Assembly: GCA_965276825.1 (NCBI GenBank) | Contig: OZ255630.1 | Coordinates: 558,001 to 622,000 of the forward strand | DNA from: G965276765 sp965276825 | Lineage (GTDB): Bacteria; Actinomycetota; Acidimicrobiia; Acidimicrobiales; Palsa-688 | Direction: 5' to 3' | DNA: 64,000 bases | Part shown: one piece after another, positions 18,067-26,377 of the stretch | Numbering within the stretch: position 1 is the first letter of the stretch | How the letters are laid out: each line of letters opens with the position of its first letter | Position numbers and translations under genes: made by a program | Notes under the pieces: model-generated | Seen by the model: the letters and a program-made list of their open reading frames with translations, nothing else | Told to the model about the DNA's origin: nothing | The model's database searches: none

Positions 18067-19053
18067 AGAGGCTGTCGAGGAAGGCGAGTAGCGGGTCGGG
18101 TGGCTGGTAGCGGCCGGGCGTGGTGCCGGGCGGGGTGACGCGTGCGATGGCTCGCTCCTTCTGGCTCATATCGGCATGCAGGTAGATGTGGGTAGTGGCG
18201 ATCTGCTCGTGCCCGAGCCACAGCGCGATGACGGCGATGTCGACACCGGCGTGTAGTAGCCGCATGGCGGCGGTGTGCCGGAGGGTGTGCATGGTGACGT
18301 GCTTCTCGCGAAGCGCAGGGCACCTGGCGCGGGCGGTGGCGACGTGAGCGGTGAGGCGGCGCTCGATGGCATCGTGGCTGAGGCGCGTCCCGGTGCGTGT
18401 CGGGAACAGTGGGGCATCCGGGGCGCCCGTGTGCTCTGCGAGCCAGCCGCGCAGCACGGCGACGGTGAGGCCGGTGAGCGGGGTGGCACGTTCCTTGCGT
18501 CCCTTTCCCATGCAGCGGACGTGGGCTCCGACGTCGAGGGTGAGGTCGCTGCGGGACAGTGCGATGAGCTCGGAGATCCGCAACCCGGTTTGGACAGCGA
18601 GCACGAGCATGGCGTGGTCGCGTCTGCCGGCCGATGTGCCGCGGTCGGGTGCGCCAGGAGGGCGTCGACCTCGGGTTCGGTGAGCCAGGTGAGCAGTCTG
18701 CGCTCGTGGCGTTTGGTGGGGATGGCCAGCACTTGTTGGATGGTGGCGGCGTGCTCGGGGTGGCCCAGCGCGGCGTAGCCGAACAGCGAGTGGATAGCGG
18801 CGAGCCGCCAGTTGCGGGTGCGGACCGTGTTGTGCCGGTCATCTTCGAGGTGCTCGAGGAAGGCGGTGATCAGCGGCGCGTCGAGGTCAGCGATGTCGAG
18901 CGCGGACGGCGTCTTGCCTGTCTTGGCGCAGGTGAAGCCGAGGAGGAGCCGGAAGGTGCCGCGGTAGGCGGCGATCGTGTGGCTGGACGCGTGGCGTTGC
19001 GCGATCAGCCGGTCGGTGAAGAACGCCTGTAGCACCGGCGCCAGCGCGGTCAT
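18065..19053 (-). pseudogene. ritC: third RIT tyrosine recombinase, frameshifted
   Basis: The N-terminal core-binding domain starts at ATG 19053, overlapping the ritB stop by 4 bp, and includes HTIAAYRGTFRLLLGF. At about 18650 the frame moves by one base: ALLAHP is followed in the next frame by GTSAGRRDHAMLVLAVQTGL. The catalytic domain then reads through with RISEL, GKGRKE, HTLRHTAAMRL, LGHEQIATTHIYLHADM, so R, K, H-x-x-R, H and Tyr are all present. One missing base in a C-rich run explains the break. A sequencing error or slippage cannot be excluded. Confidence 0.8.
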
Positions 19054-19970
19054 GACCCACCTGCCTCGTGGCGCTCGAGACGAGCGGCGGCGAGCTGCAT
19101 CAACTCGGGCACTGCAGACAAGTACCAGTAGGTGTTGGCCGGCTCCACGTGGCCGAGGTAGGTGGACAGCACTGGCAGCAGGCTGGAGATGTCCTGCCCT
19201 TTGCGGTGCCCGTCGATCAGGGTGCGCACGGCCAGGGTGTGCCTCAGATCGTGTATGCGGGGGTGGACGCTGTCAGTGCGCAACCCGAGCGCGGTGGTGA
19301 TGTCACGGAAGATCGTGTCGGCGTCGCCACGGCGCAGCGGCCGGCCGGTGACCGACACGAAGAACCGGTCACAGCTCGGCGCGGGGCAGAGCCGATCACG
19401 TGTGGTGGTGTAGGCGCCGAGTTCGGCCGTGACCGAGCCATGCAGTGGGACCAGCCGCATCCGGTCGAACTTGGCGTGGCGGACCGTGACCAGGCCCTCG
19501 ACGAGGTCGACGTCGCTGCGCCCCAGCGCGAACGCTTCCCCGCAGCGCATGCCGGTGGTAGCCAGCAGCCCGAGCAGGGTCCGGTAGGTGGCGGCCCGAA
19601 GCGGCGCCTTCAGCCGCCCCGCCGCTTCCAGCACCTCGGCGATCTCCTCGGGTGTATAGATGTAGGGCGCCGGTCGCCGCCGTGGGGCGGCCAGCAAGCC
19701 TGCTGGTGGGATCTCGTGGACAGGATCGATGGCATGCAGGTAGCGAGCGAACCCGCGCACCGCGCTGATCCGGAAATCGACGGTGATCGGCTTGATCCCC
19801 TCGGGTTGACGAGCCCACGCCACCGCCAACTCGACGGTGACGGCCGGGGCGCCGTTGGCATCGAGGTAGGCGACGAAGTGGGGCAGGACTTCGCCATGAC
19901 GGCCGAGCTGGAAGCCCAGCCCGCGACGCAGCCTCAGATAGTCATCGAGATGCTCTGCCAGCGGGCTCAC
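19050..19970 (-). CDS. ritB: second RIT tyrosine recombinase
   Basis: An intact 306-residue tyrosine recombinase, GTG start at 19970 overlapping the ritA stop (GTGA). The N-terminal SAM-like domain includes LDDYLRLRRGLGFQLGRHGE. Catalytic residues appear in TTGMRCGEAFALGRSDVDL, HDLRHTLAVRTLIDGH, LGHVEPANTYWYLSAVPEL. Being the middle gene of three overlapping recombinases, it is expected to act with its partners in element movement. Confidence 0.9.
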   Translation of the reverse strand: MSPLAEHLDDYLRLRRGLGFQLGRHGEVLPHFVAYLDANGAPAVTVELAVAWARQPEGIKPITVDFRISAVRGFARYLHAIDPVHEIPPAGLLAAPRRRPAPYIYTPEEIAEVLEAAGRLKAPLRAATYRTLLGLLATTGMRCGEAFALGRSDVDLVEGLVTVRHAKFDRMRLVPLHGSVTAELGAYTTTRDRLCPAPSCDRFFVSVTGRPLRRGDADTIFRDITTALGLRTDSVHPRIHDLRHTLAVRTLIDGHRKGQDISSLLPVLSTYLGHVEPANTYWYLSAVPELMQLAAARLERHEAGGS

Positions 19971-20881
19971 GATGCCGCCCCCGTCGGCCAGGGCTGCGCG
20001 ATCGTGCGCAGCCGTTCCACATCAACCCGGGCGTAGATCGCCGTTGAGCCTGCCGAGCGGTGTCGGAGCACCTGGCCGATCTCGGCCAGCGGAGCGCCCG
20101 CCCGCAACATGTCGCTGGCGGCGGTGTGGCGCAGCCGGTGCGCCCGCACCATCCCAAGCCCAGCGCGACGCGCGGCCCCAGCGACGATGGCCGACACCCC
20201 GCCCCTGGTCATGGCGACCTGCGGCGCCGCCACCCTCAAGAACACCTGCCGCACCGTCGCCTCTCGTGGGCGACCACGGCGCAGATAGGCGGCGATCGCC
20301 TCGCCGACATCGACCGGCAACGGCAGCTCGTCCAGCCGACCGCCCTTGCCATGCACCGTGAGCTGCCCGGCCCGCCAGTCCAGGTCTTCCAGCCGAAGAG
20401 CCGCTACCTCCGTCGCCCGAAGACCGAGCCGCAGCATCAACACGATCACCGCGAAGTCACGCCGACCGACAGCCCGGCGCCGATCACAGGCCGCCAGCAA
20501 CAACCGGCTCTGTCGCGGGGTGATGCCCTGGGGAAGCAACGACCGGCGCCGTCCCGACACCGGTAGCGCCGCTGCTGAGAGGTCCTGATCGACCAGGCCG
20601 GCCACATAGCAGTAGCGCAGGAACGAGCGGAGCCCGCACCCAAAGCGACGCACCGTCGCCGGAGCCCGCTCGCCGACCTGGCCCAGCACCGCGTTCGAGA
20701 CCTCGGCCGCCGTCAGGCCGCCCACATCGCTGTCGCCGCGATGAGCCAGGAACCGGCGAACATCAGACACGTAGGCCTCGACGGTCAACGCCGACACACC
20801 ACGCTCCCTGTGCAGGTAGCCGACGAACCCATCCAACAACACCTCAGCCGGCGTTGTCCCACTCGTGCTCGATCTGGACAT
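19967..20881 (-). CDS. ritA: first RIT tyrosine recombinase
   Basis: A 304-residue recombinase when started at ATG 20881, which has a strong GAGGAGGGA site 5-6 bases upstream; longer readings have no such site. The catalytic set is complete: LRLGLRATEVAALRLEDLDW, VHGKGGRLDELPLP, HRLRHTAASDML, LRHRSAGSTAIYARVD. Its promoter must lie between 20882 and the right terminal repeat, where the inverted GATTGTTCCGAC copy at 20928 also sits, so recombinase binding could repress transcription. Confidence 0.9.
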   Translation of the reverse strand: MSRSSTSGTTPAEVLLDGFVGYLHRERGVSALTVEAYVSDVRRFLAHRGDSDVGGLTAAEVSNAVLGQVGERAPATVRRFGCGLRSFLRYCYVAGLVDQDLSAAALPVSGRRRSLLPQGITPRQSRLLLAACDRRRAVGRRDFAVIVLMLRLGLRATEVAALRLEDLDWRAGQLTVHGKGGRLDELPLPVDVGEAIAAYLRRGRPREATVRQVFLRVAAPQVAMTRGGVSAIVAGAARRAGLGMVRAHRLRHTAASDMLRAGAPLAEIGQVLRHRSAGSTAIYARVDVERLRTIAQPWPTGAAS

Positions 20882-20927
20882 GTGCTCCCTCCTCACTCGG
20901 TGGAGAGAGCATCCACCCGCCCATCTG

Positions 20928-20939
20928 GATTGTTCCGAC
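20928..20939 (+). repeat. inner inverted copy of the RIT end motif (right)
   Basis: GATTGTTCCGAC, exact, oriented opposite to the two copies in the right terminal repeat and 45 bp inside it. It mirrors the inner copy at 18055 on the other end and lies in the ritA promoter region. Confidence 0.8.
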
Positions 20940-20980
20940 CTGCCAGCGGCGATCGCCCTACCAGCTAGGCCCACTCACCT

Positions 20981-21015
20981 TCACGTCGGAACAATCACGA
21001 CGTCGGAACAATCGG
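20981..21015 (-). repeat. right terminal inverted repeat of the RIT element
   Basis: The 35-bp mirror of 17978-18012, holding GTCGGAACAATC at 20985-20996 and 21002-21013. Confidence 0.95.
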
Positions 21016-21138
21016 TGTTGCTCCGAGGTCGGGACAACGCCGAATAGGTCGCGCTGGGTGACCGGGGTTGGCCAATCGGCATCACTGGCTGGTAGTCGTT
21101 CTGGCGCGAGTGATCGTCATCCTGTGTATCTGATCTGA

Positions 21139-21816
21139 TCAGCGTGTTCGAGCCTCCCATGCCGGCTGCTGCGGCTCGTCGTTGTGCACGATGATGTCGG
21201 CGTGATCGGTCGGGCGGACTGTGTCGAAGTAGAACCGTTGGGAGGGTCCGTAGCGCTCACGGTGGCGTCGCTCGACTTCGGTGGCGGATCCGAACAGCGT
21301 CAGGTTTCGGGTCCGGGCGTGATCCAGTGTCTCCTCGAACGCGGCGGACACGAAGATGCGCAGGTCCCACCGGTCAATCAGCTCCGGGCGCAGGAGAAAC
21401 ACACCGTCGAAGAGCAGCACGGCGTCGGCGGGCGCCGTCGTGACCGGCTGGGACAGTACGGTCTCCGTGGGACGGTCGTAGACCGCCTTCAGGAACCTTC
21501 GGTCTCCGCCCGGGCCCAGCGGATCGAGCAGGGCCCGGTGCAGCGCGTCGAAGTCGAAGCTGTCGTGATAGCAGCCTTCGGCCGAGTATTCGCCGCGCCG
21601 ATAGCGCTGTGACCGGGGGAGAAGGAAGCTCTCGATCGACACGCGGATGACTTCGCGGCCCTGCGCTCGCAAGACGACGGCGAGCTCGTCACCCAACGTG
21701 GTCTTGCCGGCGGCGGGCGGTCCGTCGATGGCGACCCGCGTCGGGTGCGCGACGGTGACGGATCTGACCGCCTCGGCCAGGCGACTGAGCAGCTCGTCGC
21801 GGGTACCGTTATCCAC
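21139..21816 (-). CDS. uridine kinase-like P-loop NTPase
   Basis: A 225-residue P-loop kinase of the uridine kinase/phosphoribulokinase-like superfamily. The Walker A is DGPPAAGKTTLGDELA, the Walker B-like strand is ADAVLLFDGVFLLRPEL, and the substrate region has SIESFLLPRSQRYRRGEYSA and YHDSFDFDALHRALLDPL. The GTG at 21816 is chosen because the family begins shortly before the P-loop; an in-frame extension to 21879 is possible. Nucleoside or another small alcohol could be the substrate. Confidence 0.82.
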   Translation of the reverse strand: MDNGTRDELLSRLAEAVRSVTVAHPTRVAIDGPPAAGKTTLGDELAVVLRAQGREVIRVSIESFLLPRSQRYRRGEYSAEGCYHDSFDFDALHRALLDPLGPGGDRRFLKAVYDRPTETVLSQPVTTAPADAVLLFDGVFLLRPELIDRWDLRIFVSAAFEETLDHARTRNLTLFGSATEVERRHRERYGPSQRFYFDTVRPTDHADIIVHNDEPQQPAWEARTR

Positions 21817-22074
21817 GTTCTGCCGCCTTCCCTGCTTCGTGAATGTTGTCGTCTCGGGGGGACCAGCTCGCCAAAGCAAGCATCGTTCAAACGCCGACGA
21901 CGAGTGCAGGACCGATGAAGACGGGACTGTGAGAAGGAGTGATCTGGGTGACTGCGGGAGGCGACTCAGCGTGGGATGCCGATGAGTGCGGCAACGGGCA
22001 CCGACTCCGTGAACGTGTTCCCGTCGGCAAGCGCGTGGGCGATGTGCTGGGTGAAGGCGTCGCGGCGCTCCTCA

Positions 22075-23012
22075 GAGGCTGTTCGCTAATTTTTCGCTGG
22101 TAGATGGCTGTTTCGGCCGTGGCGGGTAGCGGGATCGAATAGGATATAACTATCCGAGAATCTTCCGGATGGATATGGCACCACGTGGCGGACGGTGCAC
22201 GGTGATATGACCGACGCCGAGTGGGAACTGATCGCTGACCTGGTGCCGGTGTTCACCGGAAAGGGCAAGATCGGCCGGCCCCTCCAACACGACCGGCGGG
22301 CCATCGTTGACGCCATCTTCTATGTGGCCGCGACCGGCTGCCAGTGGCGGGCTCTGCCCGCCTGCTACCCGAACTGGAACACCGTGCACCGCTACCACCT
22401 CCGCTGGTCACGCGACGGCACCTGGGAGGAGATCGCCGACCGTCTGCGGGCCCTGGTCCGCCAGCGCGAAGGCCACGATCCCGAACCCTCAGCGGGGATC
22501 GTCGATGCCCGCAGCGTGCGGGGTGCGTCCACCGTCACCGCCCCGACCAGGGGCTATGACGCCGGGAAGAAGATCTCGGGGCGGAAGTGCTTCGGGATCG
22601 TCGACACCCTCGGTCTCCTCGTCGGGGTGGTCATCCTCGCGGCGAGCGCCAGTGACAACGTCGGCGGCACCGGTTGTTTCCTCGACGCCTGGCCCAAGTC
22701 GACCCGATGGTCGAAAGTGTTCTGCGACGGCGGGTTCAAAAAGACCTTCAAGGCCCAGCTCGCCGCCCGGCACGTCTCTGCCGAGGTCGTGAACAAGATC
22801 CATCCCGGGCGCTTCGAGGTGCTCCCGAAAAGGTGGATCGTGGAACGAACCTGGTCGTGGCTGATGAACAACCGGCGGCTACAAGTCGACTATGAACGCG
22901 ACCCTGCCGTCACCGAAGGATTCGTATGGGCCGCCCACAGCCGGCTACTCCTCCGCCGACTCACCACACCCCCACCCCCAACTCGCGCAGGGTAAAAATT
23001 CGCGACAGCCTC
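22075..23012 (+). mobile_element. IS5-family (IS1031-like) insertion sequence, copy 1
   Basis: A 938-bp element. The ends begin GAGGCTGTTCGC on the left and GAGGCTGTCGCG on the right (reverse strand), followed by a shared AATTTTT. It is flanked by a TCA duplication (22072-22074 and 23013-23015), fitting the TNA targets of the IS1031 group. A GGATA/TATCC inverted pair (22142-22155) precedes the transposase. It differs from copy 2 by one base that I can see (G at about 22125). Confidence 0.93.
22195..22995 (+). CDS. IS5-family transposase, copy 1
   Basis: A 266-residue DDE transposase. The N-terminal DUF4096-type domain has MTDAEWELIADLVP and RRAIVDAIFYVAATGCQWRA. The DDE triad is placed in IVDARSVRGAS, VFCDGGFKKTF and WIVERTWSWLMNNRRLQVDY. 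GTG 22195 or ATG 22207 could start translation. It is a single frame with no slippage site, as in IS1031-type members. Confidence 0.93.
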   Translation: MHGDMTDAEWELIADLVPVFTGKGKIGRPLQHDRRAIVDAIFYVAATGCQWRALPACYPNWNTVHRYHLRWSRDGTWEEIADRLRALVRQREGHDPEPSAGIVDARSVRGASTVTAPTRGYDAGKKISGRKCFGIVDTLGLLVGVVILAASASDNVGGTGCFLDAWPKSTRWSKVFCDGGFKKTFKAQLAARHVSAEVVNKIHPGRFEVLPKRWIVERTWSWLMNNRRLQVDYERDPAVTEGFVWAAHSRLLLRRLTTPPPPTRAG

Positions 23013-24212
23013 TCAGGAGCCTCGGTTGGTGACAGCGCCGAGAACAGCCCACCGATCACGTCATCGAAGGTGATCTCGGCTTCGTATGTGTATCTGGCCT
23101 CCTCGACGGCGAAGCCGGCGTCGCTGAGTGCCGACCGGTAGCGGGCGCGATCTGCGTCGGCGGTGCCGCAGGTGTTTGACGACGGCTTGTCGAACCAGCC
23201 CTCGAGGGCGGAACCCAGGGCGCGAGACCAGTCGCTGTCTTGCTGCCATATCGGGACGCCGTTGGATATGATCGCTAGTCCCCCACCCGGACGAAGCATG
23301 TTTCGTGCTCGGTCGAAGAGGGCGGGGTAGTCCATGAAGTGCAATGCCTGGCCGATGGTCACGGCGCCCCATCCACCCTCCTCTCGTAGCGCCGCCACCA
23401 CTGGAAGATCGGCATCCGAGCCCAGCACCCAGACGATCCGAGAGCCAGTCACCGAGGCGCGGCGGGCCTGCGCGAGCATGTCGGGCTCTGGGTCCACCCC
23501 CACCACCAAAAGCACCCTGCGCGCCAACGGGATCGTAAGCAACCCCGTACCGCAACCAAGGTCGAGCACGGTGTCCTCGGCGCCGAGATGGAGGCGGTCG
23601 ACAACGGCGGTGATGATCTGCTCCGGGTAGCCGCGTCGGTACATGGAGTAGTCGGCCGCCGTGGTTCCGCTGAAGCTGCTCGACACCAACTCAGACTGCC
23701 TCATCTGCGCCGCGCCAGTCGCACGGGTCTTGCCGGACAGCCGCGACCGATCGAGTCCTCTTTGTTGTCAAGAGGCTGCTGGGGATTTCTTCGGGCGTTC
23801 AGTAGGGGTGGTCGTGGTACGGGTCCGGGCTTGGCGTCGTAGGGTCGTTGCCGGTCCGGGAGTGGCTGGTCCGAAGAGTCGGTGTTCGGGGTGCGAGCCG
23901 GCCGCGCTGGATTCTGTGACGTTCCCCGGTTGCCCTCCCGGACCCTTGCCGACCCCGAGGCGGGCGTCTTCGAGCAGCTGGCCGAACACGGCGTCGCTGA
24001 CCCGTCGCTTCAGGGCGCGCAGGGCTTCTTTCCCGGTTTTGCCCTCGGCGATCTTGCGCTCGTAGTAGGCCCTCCCTGAGCTGTGGGTGTGAGCGACCTG
24101 GGTGACGGCGGCCATGTGGATGGCGTGGTTGACCCGCCGGTTGCCTCGTCTCGAGAGCCGGAAGACTTTCTTCGGCCCGGACGACACCTCGATAGGTGCG
24201 GTGCCGTTGTAA

Positions 24213-25150
24213 GAGGCTGTTCGCTAATTTTTCGCTGGTAGATGGCTGTTTCGGCCATGGCGGGTAGCGGGATCGAATAGGATATAACTATCCGAGAATC
24301 TTCCGGATGGATATGGCACCACGTGGCGGACGGTGCACGGTGATATGACCGACGCCGAGTGGGAACTGATCGCTGACCTGGTGCCGGTGTTCACCGGAAA
24401 GGGCAAGATCGGCCGGCCCCTCCAACACGACCGGCGGGCCATCGTTGACGCCATCTTCTATGTGGCCGCGACCGGCTGCCAGTGGCGGGCTCTGCCCGCC
24501 TGCTACCCGAACTGGAACACCGTGCACCGCTACCACCTCCGCTGGTCACGCGACGGCACCTGGGAGGAGATCGCCGACCGTCTGCGGGCCCTGGTCCGCC
24601 AGCGCGAAGGCCACGATCCCGAACCCTCAGCGGGGATCGTCGATGCCCGCAGCGTGCGGGGTGCGTCCACCGTCACCGCCCCGACCAGGGGCTATGACGC
24701 CGGGAAGAAGATCTCGGGGCGGAAGTGCTTCGGGATCGTCGACACCCTCGGTCTCCTCGTCGGGGTGGTCATCCTCGCGGCGAGCGCCAGTGACAACGTC
24801 GGCGGCACCGGTTGTTTCCTCGACGCCTGGCCCAAGTCGACCCGATGGTCGAAAGTGTTCTGCGACGGCGGGTTCAAAAAGACCTTCAAGGCCCAGCTCG
24901 CCGCCCGGCACGTCTCTGCCGAGGTCGTGAACAAGATCCATCCCGGGCGCTTCGAGGTGCTCCCGAAAAGGTGGATCGTGGAACGAACCTGGTCGTGGCT
25001 GATGAACAACCGGCGGCTACAAGTCGACTATGAACGCGACCCTGCCGTCACCGAAGGATTCGTATGGGCCGCCCACAGCCGGCTACTCCTCCGCCGACTC
25101 ACCACACCCCCACCCCCAACTCGCGCAGGGTAAAAATTCGCGACAGCCTC
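24213..25150 (+). mobile_element. IS5-family (IS1031-like) insertion sequence, copy 2
   Basis: The second 938-bp copy, in the same orientation as copy 1. It is flanked by TAA duplications (24210-24212 and 25151-25153), again a TNA target. It interrupts the IS110 transposase gene. Confidence 0.94.
24333..25133 (+). CDS. IS5-family transposase, copy 2
   Basis: The encoded 266-residue protein is identical to that of copy 1, with the same DDE residues (IVDARSV, FCDGGF, VERTW). The only base difference I found between the two copies is upstream of the gene, so both should be equally active. Their near identity implies very recent transposition within this replicon. Confidence 0.93.
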   Translation: MHGDMTDAEWELIADLVPVFTGKGKIGRPLQHDRRAIVDAIFYVAATGCQWRALPACYPNWNTVHRYHLRWSRDGTWEEIADRLRALVRQREGHDPEPSAGIVDARSVRGASTVTAPTRGYDAGKKISGRKCFGIVDTLGLLVGVVILAASASDNVGGTGCFLDAWPKSTRWSKVFCDGGFKKTFKAQLAARHVSAEVVNKIHPGRFEVLPKRWIVERTWSWLMNNRRLQVDYERDPAVTEGFVWAAHSRLLLRRLTTPPPPTRAG

Positions 25151-25929
25151 TAAGAGGCGAAGTGGGCCTTGTTCGGGATGTGGCCGGCGTCGGCGACCTC
25201 CCCGATGATCGTCGCGGCCACGACCGGGCCGACCCCGTAGACTTGGGTGAGCGTCGTCTTTGACGCTTTGACCGTGACGGCCAGGCGTGCTTTGGCGGTG
25301 CGGATCTGCTCGTCGATGCGGACCAGGTCGGCCAGGAACTCGCAGGCGAGCTCGTAGCGGGCCGTCGCCACCGCACCAACTGGCTCGAAGGCGTCGAGGA
25401 GACGGGTTGCGGCCGCGGCACGGATCTGGCCCTTGACGCCGCCGGGGATCAGCTCGCACAGCACGGCGTGGAGACGGCAAACGACCTGGGTGCGCGCCCC
25501 GGACAGGTCACGCTGCCGTTTCGCCCACACCTTCATCACCGCAGCGTGATCCTCCGCGGTCACCGCCCGCACGTTGGGCGAGCGCAGAGCGGCGACTGCG
25601 ACCGAGCGGGCGTCGTTGGGGTCGTTCTTGTTGCTCGACCCGTTCGCCAGCAACCGGACCCCGGAGGCCAGCTTCGGCTGCACGTCCACGACCCGCTGGC
25701 CTGCGGCCACGAGCTGCTGCGCCAACAAGTAGCCGAGGCCGCCCGCGCCCTCCACCGCCCAGGTCCGCTCCGGCCACTGCTGCGCCCACGCCAGCAACCG
25801 GATCGTCTGGTCGACGCCGGCCCGGACCTTTAGTTGGCCGAGCGGGGTCTCCGCCGGGTCGATCGCCGCCGCCGTATGCGATGCCTTGTGCGGGTCGATC
25901 CCGATGATCACAGCCATCAGTTCCCTCCT

Positions 25930-26100
25930 CGTCTCGAGTCGATGTCGGGACCGTGGTGGGCACGTCTGATTTCAGGTCTTGGCGGTCGCGCCTCTTTTCA
26001 GCCACACCACGGCAACCCGACGGGACTGACACCTCGTTCGGAAGCCAGACCTCACGGCCGGCAGACGGTTCGTGAGCCAGCCCGTCGGGTCCCCGAGACG
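25930..26100 (-). ncRNA. candidate IS110 bridge RNA region
   Basis: The leader upstream of the IS110 transposase has no gene but folds well. TCGGG-A-CCGTGGTG (25945-25958) can pair with CACCACGG-CAA-CCCGA (26005-26020). ACCCGACGGG (26015-26024) pairs perfectly with CCCGTCGGGT (26081-26090), and CTCACG (26051-26056) with CGTGAG (26071-26076) nested inside. The first two helices share bases 26016-26020, so they are partly alternative. IS110-group elements are known to encode a bridge RNA in this position and direction. The boundaries and the target/donor loops are not determined. Confidence 0.45.
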
Positions 26101-26377
26101 CTACGGCCACGCCGCAACGCCCCGCACTGATCATCAATCAGACGGTTCAGGCGTTTCGCCGGGTCTGGGCTGCGTGACACTGCGTGGCCGACCCCGACGT
26201 CCACCTGGACTCAGTCAAACCCAGCACGGTGCTGAGAACCCGATGATGCCCTTCACAATCCGCCCGAGGGACTTCTTCTCGTCCCCCGGCCGCGCCCTTG
26301 GCGCCAAATCGCCTTCCTCTGCAAGATCTTCTAGTGGCGGCGGGCGGCTGAGCTTGCTGCCCTTCCCAATGGCGGCA

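Larger units (their letters stand above)
17978..21015 (-). mobile_element. RIT element: three tyrosine recombinases between inverted repeats
   Basis: Three overlapping tyrosine recombinase genes (ritA-ritB-ritC order, minus strand) are bounded by perfect 35-bp inverted repeats, giving 3,038 bp. This is the recombinase-in-trio arrangement. Each end carries two direct copies of GATTGTTCCGAC with a 17-bp period, plus one inverted inner copy about 45 bp further in. ritC contains a frameshift, so this copy may be immobile. No cargo gene is present. The true outer boundary could lie a few bases beyond the repeats. Confidence 0.85.
21966..23704 (-). pseudogene. class I SAM-dependent methyltransferase split by an IS
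   Basis: The gene starts at ATG 23704. The SAM-binding fold is clear: VLDLGCGTGLLTIPLARR, VVGVDPEPDMLAQARRA, and ALHFMDYPALFDRARNMLRPGG. At 23013 it runs into the first IS copy. Removing the IS and one copy of the TCA target duplication rejoins the frame exactly: ALSPTEAPE continues with ERRDAFTQHIAHALADGNT, then SVPVAALIGIPR and a stop at 21966-21968, giving 265 residues. The insertion replaces the last 35 or so residues, so the disruption is recent and the fold core might still be made. Confidence 0.88.
23768..25917 (-). pseudogene. IS110-family DEDD transposase split by the second IS5 copy
   Basis: ATG 25917 follows a GAGGAGGGA site. The N-terminal RuvC-like DEDD domain has VIIGIDPHKASHTAAAID, WAVEGAGGLGYLLAQQL and NKNDPNDARSVAVAAL. 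A Tnp_20 domain begins after the coiled region (LTQVYGVGPVVAATIIGEV). At GHIPNKAHFAS the frame meets IS copy 2. Removing the IS and one TAA duplication rejoins it to YNGTAPIEVSSGPKKVFR, with the expected serine, and RRGNRRVNHAIHMAAVTQ, 402 residues in total. Both halves are otherwise undamaged, so the element died from this insertion. Confidence 0.9.

Noticed and set aside
21028..21038. GTCGGGACAAC just outside the right RIT repeat, considered as a further end motif
   Set aside because: Only about 9 of 12 positions match and there is no counterpart outside the left end, so it may be chance or part of the target site.
22086..22316. Small minus-strand frames within the IS copies
   Set aside because: Present identically in both copies only because the DNA is duplicated; no ribosome site or family match.
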